64,000 nt of DNA, taken from NCBI GenBank assembly GCA_016715065.1, contig JADKBN010000010.1, positions 324,997-388,996 of the forward strand, given 5' to 3'. Both the position numbers and the translations under genes were made by a program. The notes below the pieces were generated by a model that saw only the letters and a list, made by a program, of their open reading frames with translations, was not told the origin of the DNA and did not search any database. The stretch is from Fibrobacterota bacterium. GTDB lineage: Bacteria; Fibrobacterota; Fibrobacteria; UBA5070. How positions within the stretch are numbered: position 1 is the stretch's first letter; each line of letters begins with the position of its first letter. Shown piece by piece: positions 44,229-52,429 of this stretch.

Positions 44229-45140
44229 TCAGGTTTCCTGCGGCGCCTCGAGGTCTTCAGGGCGCAGTCCGGTCACATCGGTGATGATCTCCCAAGAGAT
44301 GCCATGTTCGCGCAATTTTCGGGCATCCTGGATCTTGGCCTCGCGCAATCCTTCTGCCTTGCCTTTGATTTCGCCTTCAACTCTTCCCTCCTGTCGGAGG
44401 AGGTCTCCTAATGTCATGGCCTGCCCTTTCAAGTTGGGGTGAAGCGATTGGAAAAGGTGGTCGCGCACTTCGGGAACACCGGCATCCAGAATATACTCCA
44501 GCAAGATCCGCAAAGTGCGGACGGCTTGATCGTCGTCCAGCCCGGTGCCAAGGTCTGGTGTCAGAGAGCGAGCCACCGCGAGGGTGTTCTCGGCGGAGAA
44601 GATGTGTTTCATGAGTGCCAGTGCAGCCCGAACCACTGGGTCTTGGAAATCAGAACCGATGGATTGATCATCGACAACGGCGAGATCTTCGAAGACCAAT
44701 CGGATGTCCGGAATGAACGCCCGAAGTGAATCAGGGAGCATCGGGAAGCTTTCATGAAACCCTGCGAGTTTCCATGGAGCTGGTCCTTGGTGAACCAGGA
44801 TGGGAATGACGGGCCGCAAGGCTCTGTTCTCTGCTTGGTCTGCCTCCCAAATACTGACCATGTACCGGAAAATCTGGAGGTGGATGTGCTTGGGTTGCCA
44901 GGTCTTGTGCTCCAGCAGGATTGCCACAACCGCTTGGTTCCCCTGAAGCGGGCATGTGAAGATCAGGTCCGAGAACGACTCGTCCAGGGAATCAGAAACG
45001 AAGCTGGCGGGCTCTGGCTCCAGGTGATCCAAGTCGAGTGAATCAAGGACGGCAGCAGGCAGCACCCCGCGGAGCAGATCCTTGGCATGTCCAACATCCG
45101 AGAAGATGGCTTTAAAAAACGGGTCATGGGGGCGGGGCAC
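44229..45140 (-). CDS. Rpn-family recombination-promoting nuclease / PD-(D/E)XK transposase-like protein
   Basis: A 303-residue protein starting MPRPHDPFFKAIFSDVGHAK, the hallmark of the Rpn/YhgA-like (transposase_31) family. Nuclease residues appear in SFSDLIFTC (Asp) and AILLEHKTW (Glu-x-Lys). The C-terminal region has a charged segment (RVEGEIKGKAEGLREAKIQD) and a short helical end, often a rapidly changing part in this family. Rpn proteins cut DNA and promote RecA-independent recombination; some act in phage defence. The gene marks the block as mobile or accessory. Confidence 0.85.
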   Translation of the reverse strand: MPRPHDPFFKAIFSDVGHAKDLLRGVLPAAVLDSLDLDHLEPEPASFVSDSLDESFSDLIFTCPLQGNQAVVAILLEHKTWQPKHIHLQIFRYMVSIWEADQAENRALRPVIPILVHQGPAPWKLAGFHESFPMLPDSLRAFIPDIRLVFEDLAVVDDQSIGSDFQDPVVRAALALMKHIFSAENTLAVARSLTPDLGTGLDDDQAVRTLRILLEYILDAGVPEVRDHLFQSLHPNLKGQAMTLGDLLRQEGRVEGEIKGKAEGLREAKIQDARKLREHGISWEIITDVTGLRPEDLEAPQET

Positions 45141-45237
45141 TTTGAGAAGATAAGCGAATACTGCTCAAAAAAGCAAGCGCCTCACCCTTTTCAAGGAAGG
45201 ATTTAGGTTGGCCTGGCAAATGCGTCTTGCTGCGCAG

Positions 45238-45253
45238 TGTGATCTAGATCACA
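45238..45253. promoter_or_regulatory. Perfect CRP/FNR-family operator palindrome
   Basis: TGTGA-TCTAGA-TCACA is a perfect 16-base palindrome that matches the consensus half-sites of CRP-type regulators. It sits in the divergent gap, 68 bases before the GTG of the 745-residue protein and about 98 bases before the Rpn nuclease. A poor -10 (TATGGA, 45268-45273) follows. It could activate or repress the rightward unit. No crp gene is in the window. Confidence 0.65.
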
Positions 45254-45320
45254 GATTTTTTCCGCGCTATGGACCATCTTCTCCGAAGTCGAACCTCAAC
45301 CCACTTCAGGAGACCCAACC

Positions 45321-47558
45321 GTGAGCACCATGCAGCCAGCCATCGAGAACACAGACAACACCTCCCTCGCTTGGAAAGGTCCGGCCAAACCGGCCATACA
45401 TGCGATCTGGGAAAGCCGGGACGGGGGGATCGCGATGCCGACCTTCAAGCTCCATGTCACGGCCATCCAGAATTTGAAGGTGGATCAAAAACTTACATGG
45501 ACCCTAGTCGATGGCTCGGACCCTGCGAATCCGAAAATGATGGATACCTTCAAGGCAAAGATCGCTCGCCGGGGAGACCACTGGATTTTCTCGAACCTCG
45601 AAGATTCGCGCCCTGCAGATCACTCGGTGAAAACCGGGAAGCATGTGTTCACCGATCACGTGAACTTCGTCCTCCCCGGAATCGATGGGGCGTTCACCTC
45701 CATCCTGAAGCCCACACCCACCTTGGATCCAGGGATGTTGTATCTGAAGGTGCATGCCGGCGATACTCCTGTCGATGTCTATGCCTCACCACGAATCATT
45801 CCACGGCGTTACGAATACGAGAAATTGTCGAGATTTTTGCAGCTGGGGGATGATCTCGCTCATCCGAGGGCTTCGAAAGGTGCAATGGACGCGTTGTTCG
45901 ATAAAATCCCTTCGCCACAATTGCGGGATAGCGAAAATGCAAAAAAGGAACTCGAGGAGTTCGAAGCGCACGAAAAGGCGATTAAAAAGTTTTCCGAACA
46001 AATGGATGAAATGTTGGAAAATCCCAACACGGCTTTCTTGGTTCACCTGACTCAAGTTCGTCAGTACCGAAGGGACATCCGCGAGCTGGAAGAAATCAAT
46101 AAAAGACTCAAGGAATTAGATTCTTCTATTGTGAAGAATGCAATTTTTGCTCCTGAGTACTCGTGGCTCTGGCTCAAACGCAAACGTCTGGTCAAAGAAG
46201 CGGAAGAATTCAAACAGGAAGCGTGGAAATTTTTGGACATTGATCACGGAATTCCTGAAGAGTATAGGAAAAAAGTAAAAAAGGGGATTGCTCGTCGGGC
46301 CGAAATCCAAATGCTCCAAAATACGCTGGACCATCCACTGACCAAACTGATTTGTTGTCTGCCTCTTGGAGGACTGGTCGAGGGTGGCTTGTTGATCTTG
46401 CAGGGAAAATACGCCGAAGGAATTCTTGTGGCGGGATTCGATGTCCTGACCTATGGAGGCCTGGGGAAAATAGCCAATCTCCCGGGGCTTTACCAGGGTG
46501 TTTCCGCCCTCGATCGGGAAGCCGTCTCCAGTGTGTTCGAGTGGCGATACTTTGCAATTCTGAAAAACTTGGAAGAAGGGACTATCAATGGATTGAAATT
46601 TGGCTCAAAGCTCGCCGAGGCCAATTTGCCTAAATTGGCATCTCCAGCGTTTGGCATCATGGCAAGCACTTTGCAATTGCTTGGGCAGGTAGGAGATGTA
46701 AGAATTCTTTGGAAGAATCGGAAAGAGATTAAAGAAGCCATTCGAAACCTCCCTCCTACTGCGGCAACGCAAGCCCAGTTTTACAAGAACATGCAAACTT
46801 TTAACAATACGATGATGGTGTTTGGTGGTATTCGCGCTATCGCCATCGCCTGTCAAGGAGGGGAGGCAGCAGTCAAGGCATTGGACGCATTGCCAATAGA
46901 GAGCAAATTGAGCAAGGCAAAAGAAACCCAGAACAGGGTCGTGGCTGCATTAAAAGAAATCAAGAACCTTCTTCCCCCGGCGGAGATGGGGCTTTGGGAG
47001 GAGGATGTGATCCAGGAGATAGAAAAAGCGGATTCAGGATGGTTTATTGCGGGACAGGGGATCTTCGAAAATTGGGAAGCCGCACACGCTGCTTGGGTCA
47101 AGGAGTTGGATCGCTTGAAAAACGAAGAGAGGCGAAAGAATTTCAAACCTATGGAATTCAACTCTCCAGAAAAAATGAAAGCGGACTTGGCGAAGATTCT
47201 AGATCTCTGGAAGAAACTTGAAAGCCTGCTCGTTCATTGGTTGAAGGAAAATCATAAGGAAGTGAATGCGGAAAATTATTTGCAAGCGTATGGTTCCATG
47301 GACTTGATGTTCATTGTACATCCTTTGGATATTGCGATGGAAGCCTTCATGCAGCAGGTGAATGAGCCTTTGAAATTCATCTATGGTGATCATGTGCCAG
47401 TATTGGTTGATCTTCGGTCTTGGTTCAGGGCAGTGGAAGTGGATGAGAAAAAAGTCGATCCTCGTGACACCTCTGTTTGGGTGCCGCGTGTGTATTGGGT
47501 GTTCTCGGAATTTGAAGAAAAGGCACTAAAAGCAATCGAGGCGATTCATGAGAAATAA
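45321..47558 (+). CDS. Large protein of unknown function in an AT-rich accessory unit
   Basis: A 745-residue protein that I do not recognise. No signal peptide is present. Residues about 35-155 look beta-rich (TFKLHVTAIQNLKVDQKLTW). Residues about 205-330 are charged and coiled-coil-like (KKELEEFEAHEKAIKKFSEQ). A hydrophobic hairpin around 345-390 (LICCLPLGGLVEGGLLILQG, ILVAGFDVLTYGGLG) could insert into a membrane, and the remainder is helical. The layout (beta head, coiled coil, glycine-rich hydrophobic hairpin, variable tail) recalls pore-forming or polymorphic-toxin effectors, but this is only an inference. The start is GTG at 45321 with a CAGGAG site. Its end overlaps the next gene by 11 bases. 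Codon use becomes AT-rich after roughly the first 500 bases. Confidence 0.6.
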   Translation: MSTMQPAIENTDNTSLAWKGPAKPAIHAIWESRDGGIAMPTFKLHVTAIQNLKVDQKLTWTLVDGSDPANPKMMDTFKAKIARRGDHWIFSNLEDSRPADHSVKTGKHVFTDHVNFVLPGIDGAFTSILKPTPTLDPGMLYLKVHAGDTPVDVYASPRIIPRRYEYEKLSRFLQLGDDLAHPRASKGAMDALFDKIPSPQLRDSENAKKELEEFEAHEKAIKKFSEQMDEMLENPNTAFLVHLTQVRQYRRDIRELEEINKRLKELDSSIVKNAIFAPEYSWLWLKRKRLVKEAEEFKQEAWKFLDIDHGIPEEYRKKVKKGIARRAEIQMLQNTLDHPLTKLICCLPLGGLVEGGLLILQGKYAEGILVAGFDVLTYGGLGKIANLPGLYQGVSALDREAVSSVFEWRYFAILKNLEEGTINGLKFGSKLAEANLPKLASPAFGIMASTLQLLGQVGDVRILWKNRKEIKEAIRNLPPTAATQAQFYKNMQTFNNTMMVFGGIRAIAIACQGGEAAVKALDALPIESKLSKAKETQNRVVAALKEIKNLLPPAEMGLWEEDVIQEIEKADSGWFIAGQGIFENWEAAHAAWVKELDRLKNEERRKNFKPMEFNSPEKMKADLAKILDLWKKLESLLVHWLKENHKEVNAENYLQAYGSMDLMFIVHPLDIAMEAFMQQVNEPLKFIYGDHVPVLVDLRSWFRAVEVDEKKVDPRDTSVWVPRVYWVFSEFEEKALKAIEAIHEK

Positions 47559-48624
47559 TTCAAGCTTCATCGGGATATTGGTTTTGGCCGCAATGTCCTA
47601 CGGAGCTTCCAAGGAACCAAATCTGGCGACTTTGGGGAAATGGGCCCGAGTGATGGAAAGTCAAGTTCCCTCCTTTCCTGCACAGGTGCTGTCGCCGGTT
47701 GGAGGTCTTGATTATATTTCGCGAGAGGCTGTTTATGACGACAGCACACAGGTCCCAAAATTCATTAATTTATTTTCTCCGGTCTATGCCTCCCGTTGCG
47801 AAAGGATTACGCATCAAACGCCATTCGCTTACCAAGAAAAATTCTGCTACATCCCATCCTGGAAAATATTTAACCCTGATTCTTGTGAGTGTAGTGCAAA
47901 CTGTGATGATACCACGTTGAGAATTATGCCGAATCCATTTTCGCTGAAGGAGTTTGACTCGAGATGGGTGAAAGATGATGATTTAGGGAAATACAGGAAA
48001 AATTATTTGCAGTGGCGACAGGGGGAGATTGTTATCAACTTTTCTTACGACACCCTCTATGGAGCATTGGTTTCTGCAACCTATCAGATTCAAAAAGATT
48101 CAATTGTGCAGCAAGATGAATATCTTCGCTACAAAAACAGAATGGGAAAGGATACGTTGGTTGTTAAACGAGAATCTCGGTATCGAAAAAACAAGTGGGA
48201 AACGGATAACGATTATTACCGCTGGATTCGCTACGACTCTTTGGGTCGAATCCGTTGGCAGCGAAAAGCGATAGGTCCGTTCCCAGATCTGGACTTGGAT
48301 GACCGATATGCTTACGTGCCTGATGTAGAATATTTTTATGATTCAATTGGGCGGAATAATTTGCGACTGCATAGATATCCGGTCAGCAAACGGTTGATTG
48401 CCCTCACAAGTCTAAGGTACGATTCTCTGGGGAAGCTGGATCGCCAAACCGTTGGGTATATCACCAAGGACTCCTTGATCGGTTGGGTATTTCATCTCAA
48501 ATGGACTTATGATTCTCTTGGAAGGGAAAAACGAGTTCAGGAATATGAAAATAGGCCAAGGATCAAAGCTTTAGAAAAAGATCATTACTATATTGACTAT
48601 TCGTCACCGTGGTGGCGTTGGTGA
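47548..48624 (+). CDS. Secreted YD-repeat-like protein, partner of the preceding gene
   Basis: A 358-residue protein with a signal peptide (SSFIGILVLAAMSYGA). The C-terminal half has four YDS-(L/I)-G-(R/K) motifs at residues 229, 264, 291 and 321, each followed by a strand, as in RHS/YD-repeat proteins, though far shorter than a true RHS shell. A cysteine-rich patch (CECSANC, residues 113-119) lies before them. It starts inside the preceding gene (11-base overlap), so the pair is coupled. Secreted partner plus cytoplasmic protein with a hydrophobic hairpin would fit an effector/immunity or envelope pair; function is unknown. The DNA is clearly more AT-rich than the flanks. Confidence 0.6.
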   Translation: MRNNSSFIGILVLAAMSYGASKEPNLATLGKWARVMESQVPSFPAQVLSPVGGLDYISREAVYDDSTQVPKFINLFSPVYASRCERITHQTPFAYQEKFCYIPSWKIFNPDSCECSANCDDTTLRIMPNPFSLKEFDSRWVKDDDLGKYRKNYLQWRQGEIVINFSYDTLYGALVSATYQIQKDSIVQQDEYLRYKNRMGKDTLVVKRESRYRKNKWETDNDYYRWIRYDSLGRIRWQRKAIGPFPDLDLDDRYAYVPDVEYFYDSIGRNNLRLHRYPVSKRLIALTSLRYDSLGKLDRQTVGYITKDSLIGWVFHLKWTYDSLGREKRVQEYENRPRIKALEKDHYYIDYSSPWWRW

Positions 48625-48662
48625 GGTGGGGGGTAGGGTTATATTTCGCCTAGTTTCGGATC

Positions 48663-48886
48663 CAAGCGAGGAAGATCATGGCAATTCGTATAAGCTTCAT
48701 CGGGATTGGGTTTTGGCTCCAATGGCCAGTTGATCTTCGAAAGGATCAAACGTCGCCCTCGCCTCTGGCAGGGCCGCAATATCGTGTGGATCTGCGAGGG
48801 CGACCGGTGAGTGCCGGAACGCGTGGGATTGTTTTGGAAGGAACGCCCGCCACTGGTTGGACGCGTTCCGTGAAGATGGGGGAGTG
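48663..48886 (+). pseudogene. Truncated duplicate of the 5' end of the YD-repeat gene
   Basis: An ATG at 48678, preceded by a GAGGAAG ribosome-like site, is followed by AAGCTTCATCGGGAT (48692-48706). This 15-base block is identical to 47562-47576 near the start of the YD-repeat gene, and matching TGGTTTTGGC-type sequence continues in both. After about 50 bases the similarity fades and the frame is altered. It looks like a decayed partial copy, a pattern common beside toxin-immunity or RHS loci. A short frame runs through to 48908, but I do not think it is functional. Confidence 0.5.
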
Positions 48887-48962
48887 TTTTTTTTTTTATT
48901 ATTTTTGAAATTATTATTAATTTTTTATTTGGAAGGGGTTTCCTATTTTTCCTTTTTTTTTT
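48887..48962. other. Extreme T-rich tract
   Basis: A run of 11 T at 48887-48897 is followed by a string of A/T (TTATTATTTTTGAAATTATT onwards) and ends in a run of 10 T at 48953-48962, in an otherwise GC-rich surround. It may be an AT-rich junction of the accessory block, a strong intrinsic terminator tail without a clear stem, or an unreliable stretch of assembly. Confidence 0.5.
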
Positions 48963-49171
48963 GGGGCAGCCCTATCGTTCAGTTTTGTCGTGCGCCAGGC
49001 TCGGGGGGGTTGGTGCTTCCAGGCTGGCGCCAGAAAAGGGGGGCCGACAGGCCCTCCCGGGAGTGAGAGCGCAGGTCGGCTTAGACAAAAATTGACCGAA
49101 TCCTCGAGCGCCGCGGTTGTCGGAAGTGGCCTGGGGTTGGCGGGAATGGAGGGGTAGTGCCCTCACCCTCG

Positions 49172-49195
49172 CCCTCTCCCCAAAAGGGGAGAGGG
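49172..49195. terminator. Perfect 10-bp hairpin, terminator-like
   Basis: CCCTCTCCCC-AAAA-GGGGAGAGGG is a perfect stem with a four-base loop, followed by TTTCGGTGTTT. It lies just outside the right-hand large repeat. Similar CCCTCTCCCC/GGGGAGAGGG hairpins are common intergenic repeats in many genomes, so it may be a repeat rather than a dedicated terminator. Confidence 0.5.
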
Positions 49196-49238
49196 TTTCG
49201 GTGTTTCGGGCCATCGACCGCACTCCCGCACTCAGCCA

Positions 49239-49636
49239 GCCAGCGAAGCGGCGCCGGGGAACTGGCAATCAAACGGGCCAAGGGGGACCGGGGAGCTCGA
49301 AACATGGAACGGCCAGTGCCATGAGGATATCGATCGCGACCCTGATGCCTTGGCCCATTGCCACAGCATCCATCCCGCCCGCAGTTCCGGCGAGCTAGTG
49401 TGGCCGTTCCAACTAGAGCCCCCCGGCGCGCGGGTTCCTAGGGGACGCGCGTTCGTCCCCTGGGTCGGGGTTTGGGTGCCGATGCACCCAGGCCAGCGGG
49501 CTCCAGGCCCCCACCGGCGGGATCGAATGCCGGCTCCGGGCCCGCGTCCGAAAGGCCTCGGCGCAGCCGGGTTGCCAACGGCGGAAGCCGTGGAACGGCC
49601 TCCGGGCCGCCCCGGTAAAGCCCGGCGCAGCCGAAA
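49239..49636. repeat. Hairpin-rich 390-bp repeat, copy 2 (inverted relative to copy 1)
   Basis: This is the counterpart of 42391-42781 in the opposite orientation. The terminal 19-base blocks are identical (49239-49257 and 49618-49636), and the inner inverted repeat is present as TGGAACGGCCA (49305-49315) and TGGCCGTTCCA (49401-49411), 107 bases across against 109 in copy 1. The 10-bp stem at 49437-49464 and the TGGGTGC/GCACCCA stem at 49473-49490 occupy the same places as stems in copy 1 but with different bases. It lies about 150 bases upstream of the sulfate-binding protein gene. Confidence 0.8.
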
Positions 49637-49788
49637 GACGGCGTCCAGGCCTGCGCTTGGCCCCACTCGGCGGGAGCCGAGATAACTCCCGGGCCCACAG
49701 CCCGGCCTCAACGGTTGCACCTTTCCCCCATGCCACTCTACGCAACCACTTGGAACTCGACCCCTCTAATCCTACATTACATATCAGA

Positions 49789-50808
49789 ATGAGGGTATTA
49801 ATCCAATCCATCGCCGTGCTTCTTCTCGCTACCGCGCTGGGAAGCATGTTGGGTTGCCAAAAAGGCGCCTCCGTACGCATCCTCAACGCCAGTTTTGACC
49901 CAACCCGCGAACTCTACGAGTCCATCAACGAGCCGTTTGCGAAGCACTGGCAGGACTCCACCGGTGTGGAAGTCAAGGTGCTCCAAAGCCACGGCGGGTC
50001 CGGCAAGCAGGCGCGTGCCGTGATCGACGGCCTGGAAGCGGATGTGGTGTCCCTGGCGCTTTCGTACGACATCGACCAGATCGCCACCAAGGGCAAGCTG
50101 CTGGATCCGGCCTGGGCCGATCGCGCTCCGGGTGGTTCTGTGCCCTTTGTCAGCACCATCGTGTTTTTGGTGCGCGAGGGAAACCCCAAAGGAATCCACG
50201 ATTGGGCGGATCTGGCCCGGCCCGGGATCCAGGTGGTCACCCCCAATCCCCAAACTTCCGGTGGAGCCCGTTGGAACTGGCTCGCCGCTTGGGGTGCGGC
50301 GCGGTTGGAGGGCTTGGATTCCGCCGCTGCGGCCCAACGCTGCCAGAAGATCTGGCGCAATGTGCCTGTGCAAGACGCCGGCGCCCGCGCGGCCACCACC
50401 ACCTTCGCTTTGCGGGAAATGGGCGATGTGCTGATCACCTGGGAAAACGAGGCGTTCCTGGCCTCGGAAGAAATGGCCGAACGCAAGTTCGAGATCATCC
50501 ATCCGGCAATTTCCGTCAGGGCCGAACCTCCCGTGGCCGTGGTGGATTCCGTCTGCGCGCGCCGCGGGACCTGTGACATCGCCCGGGCTTGGCTTTCCAA
50601 CCTGTGGTCGGTGCAGTCCCAGGAGCTCGCCGTGAAAAACCACTTCCGCCCGACCGACTCCGCCGTGGCGGCGAAGGCATCTAGACATTTTCCGTCTATC
50701 CGTCTGTTCACGGTGGATTCTCTCTTCGGAGGCTGGAAACAGGCGCAGAAAGTCCATTTCGGGGACTCCGGCCACTTTCGGCGTCTGGTGATGGAGGGCG
50801 GAAAATGA
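49789..50808 (+). CDS. cysP: Sulfate/thiosulfate ABC transporter substrate-binding lipoprotein
   Basis: A 339-residue periplasmic binding protein of the CysP/Sbp family. It is lipid-anchored here (lipobox SMLGC, Cys23). Family motifs are ILNASFDPTRELYESINEPF, LQSHGGSGKQARAVIDGLEA, LALSYDID and TPNPQTSGGARWNWLAAWG. It captures sulfate or thiosulfate and delivers it to the CysTW channel. The ATG at 49789 begins the signal sequence; the frame is open upstream into repeat copy 2. Its stop overlaps the cysT start (ATGA). The gene could equally be called sbp. Confidence 0.93.
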   Translation: MRVLIQSIAVLLLATALGSMLGCQKGASVRILNASFDPTRELYESINEPFAKHWQDSTGVEVKVLQSHGGSGKQARAVIDGLEADVVSLALSYDIDQIATKGKLLDPAWADRAPGGSVPFVSTIVFLVREGNPKGIHDWADLARPGIQVVTPNPQTSGGARWNWLAAWGAARLEGLDSAAAAQRCQKIWRNVPVQDAGARAATTTFALREMGDVLITWENEAFLASEEMAERKFEIIHPAISVRAEPPVAVVDSVCARRGTCDIARAWLSNLWSVQSQELAVKNHFRPTDSAVAAKASRHFPSIRLFTVDSLFGGWKQAQKVHFGDSGHFRRLVMEGGK

Positions 50809-51614
50809 GCCGGAAACTCCCGGGATTCGGGCTCTCGTTGGGGATCGTGTTGTTCTGGCTTTCCGCCATCGTGGTGGTTCCCCTTTCGGCGTTGGTGGGC
50901 AAGTCTCTCAGCCTCCCCTGGGACGGCTGGGTGGCCATTTTGCTGGATGCGCGCACCCTTTCCGCCTTCCGGGTATCCCTGTTGTGCTCGCTGGCGGCCG
51001 CCACATTGAATGCGGTGATGGGCACGGTGGTGGCCTGGATCCTGGTGCGCTACGAGTTTCCGGGCAAGCGCATCCTGGATGCCATGGTGGACATGCCTTT
51101 CGCTCTGCCCACGGCCGTGGCGGGAATCACGCTCACTTCGCTGTGGTCGCCCCATGGCTGGCTGGGAGCACCGCTTGCCGAGTTGGGCATCCGGGTGGCT
51201 TACACGCCCCTGGGGATCATGCTCGCCCTGGCCTTCGTGGGGCTACCATTTGCGGTGCGCACGGTACAGCCCGTGTTGGAAGAACTTCCCTCCGAGGTGG
51301 AGGAAGCGGCGGGACTGCTGGGAGCCGATCGCCTCCAGACCATCCGCCGCGTGATCCTGCCGGCGCTGCGGCCCGCGATCCTGGCCGGTTTCGCGTTGTC
51401 GTTCGCTCGGGGCTTGGGCGAATACGGGAGCGTGGTGTTCATTTCCGGCAATCTTCCCGGACGGACGGAAATTGTCCCGCTGTTGGTGATGCAGCGACTG
51501 GAAGAATTCAAGGCCCCCCAAGCCGCGGTGCTGGGAGTGGGAATGCTCGCCCTGTCGTTTCTGTTCCTGCTTCCCGCCAACTGGCTCCAGTCGCGCTTGC
51601 GGAGGGGTAGATGA
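50805..51614 (+). CDS. cysT: Sulfate ABC transporter permease CysT (CysU)
   Basis: A 269-residue inner-membrane permease with about six helices. The EAA loop, which docks on the ATPase, is visible as EEAAGLLGADRLQTIRRVIL, and FARGLGEYGSVVFISGN is a family signature. It is joined to cysP and cysW by 4-base overlaps on both sides, so the operon is tightly coupled. With CysW it forms the membrane channel. Confidence 0.94.
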   Translation: MSRKLPGFGLSLGIVLFWLSAIVVVPLSALVGKSLSLPWDGWVAILLDARTLSAFRVSLLCSLAAATLNAVMGTVVAWILVRYEFPGKRILDAMVDMPFALPTAVAGITLTSLWSPHGWLGAPLAELGIRVAYTPLGIMLALAFVGLPFAVRTVQPVLEELPSEVEEAAGLLGADRLQTIRRVILPALRPAILAGFALSFARGLGEYGSVVFISGNLPGRTEIVPLLVMQRLEEFKAPQAAVLGVGMLALSFLFLLPANWLQSRLRRGR

Positions 51615-52429
51615 TTTCCAAAAAACGCGAAGACCCGGCCTGGTTGCGCAGGCTTTTGTTGGGACTGGGCATCGGCTGGATTGTGGTTCTGGTCGTGGCG
51701 CCCATCGTGTCGGTGTTCGCAGGCGCCCTGAGCCGGGGTGGTTCGGCGTTTTTCGCGGCGCTGGTCCATCCGGACACCCTCTCCGCCCTCAGGCTCACGT
51801 TGTTGGCGGCTCTTTGCGCCGTGCCGCTGAACACGGTGTTCGGGTTGGCGGCGGCCTGGCTCCTCTCGCGCTTCCAATTCCGGGGGCGCAATCTCCTGGC
51901 CACCTTGATCGACTTGCCGTTTTCCGTCTCACCGGTGGTGGCGGGGCTGCTGTTGGTGCTGGTGTGGGGCCAGCAGGGCTGGTGGGGGCCGTGGCTTTCC
52001 CGACACGGCGTGCATGTGGTGTTCGCGTGGCCCGCCGTGGTGTTGGCGACGGTGTTCGTGACCTTCCCGCTGGTGGTGCGCGAGCTCTTGCCGGTGCTGC
52101 AGGAACAGGGAAGCTCGGAAGAAGAAGCCGCCATCCTGTTGGGCGCCAACGGCTGGACCATGTTCTGGCGCGTGACCTTGCCCAACATCAAGTGGGCGTT
52201 GCTCTATGGCGTGGTGTTGTCCGCCACCCGCGCCATCGGCGAGTTCGGCGCGGTGTCGGTGGTTTCCGGGCATGTGCGCGGCGAAACCAACACACTTCCT
52301 TTGCATGTGGAAATTCTTTACAACGAATACCGGTTCCAAGCCGCCTTCGCGGCGGCCACCCTGTTGGTGCTGCTGTCGGTGGTGGCGGTGAGCATCAAGG
52401 GAATCCTGGAACGGAGGGCGCATCGATGA
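51611..52429 (+). CDS. cysW: Sulfate ABC transporter permease CysW
   Basis: A 272-residue permease paralogous to CysT. The EAA loop is EEEAAILLGANGWTMFWRVT, followed by TRAIGEFGAVSVVSGHVRGE, a CysW signature, and a late ETNTLPLHVEILYNEYRFQA segment. It pairs with CysT. It overlaps cysT and cysA by 4 bases each. The N-terminus is slightly shorter than E. coli CysW (291). Confidence 0.94.
   Translation: MISKKREDPAWLRRLLLGLGIGWIVVLVVAPIVSVFAGALSRGGSAFFAALVHPDTLSALRLTLLAALCAVPLNTVFGLAAAWLLSRFQFRGRNLLATLIDLPFSVSPVVAGLLLVLVWGQQGWWGPWLSRHGVHVVFAWPAVVLATVFVTFPLVVRELLPVLQEQGSSEEEAAILLGANGWTMFWRVTLPNIKWALLYGVVLSATRAIGEFGAVSVVSGHVRGETNTLPLHVEILYNEYRFQAAFAAATLLVLLSVVAVSIKGILERRAHR

Noticed and set aside
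49232..49720. Open frames on both strands over repeat copy 2
   Set aside because: They coincide with hairpin-rich repeat sequence, have no domains, and the corresponding frames in copy 1 are not conserved as protein.
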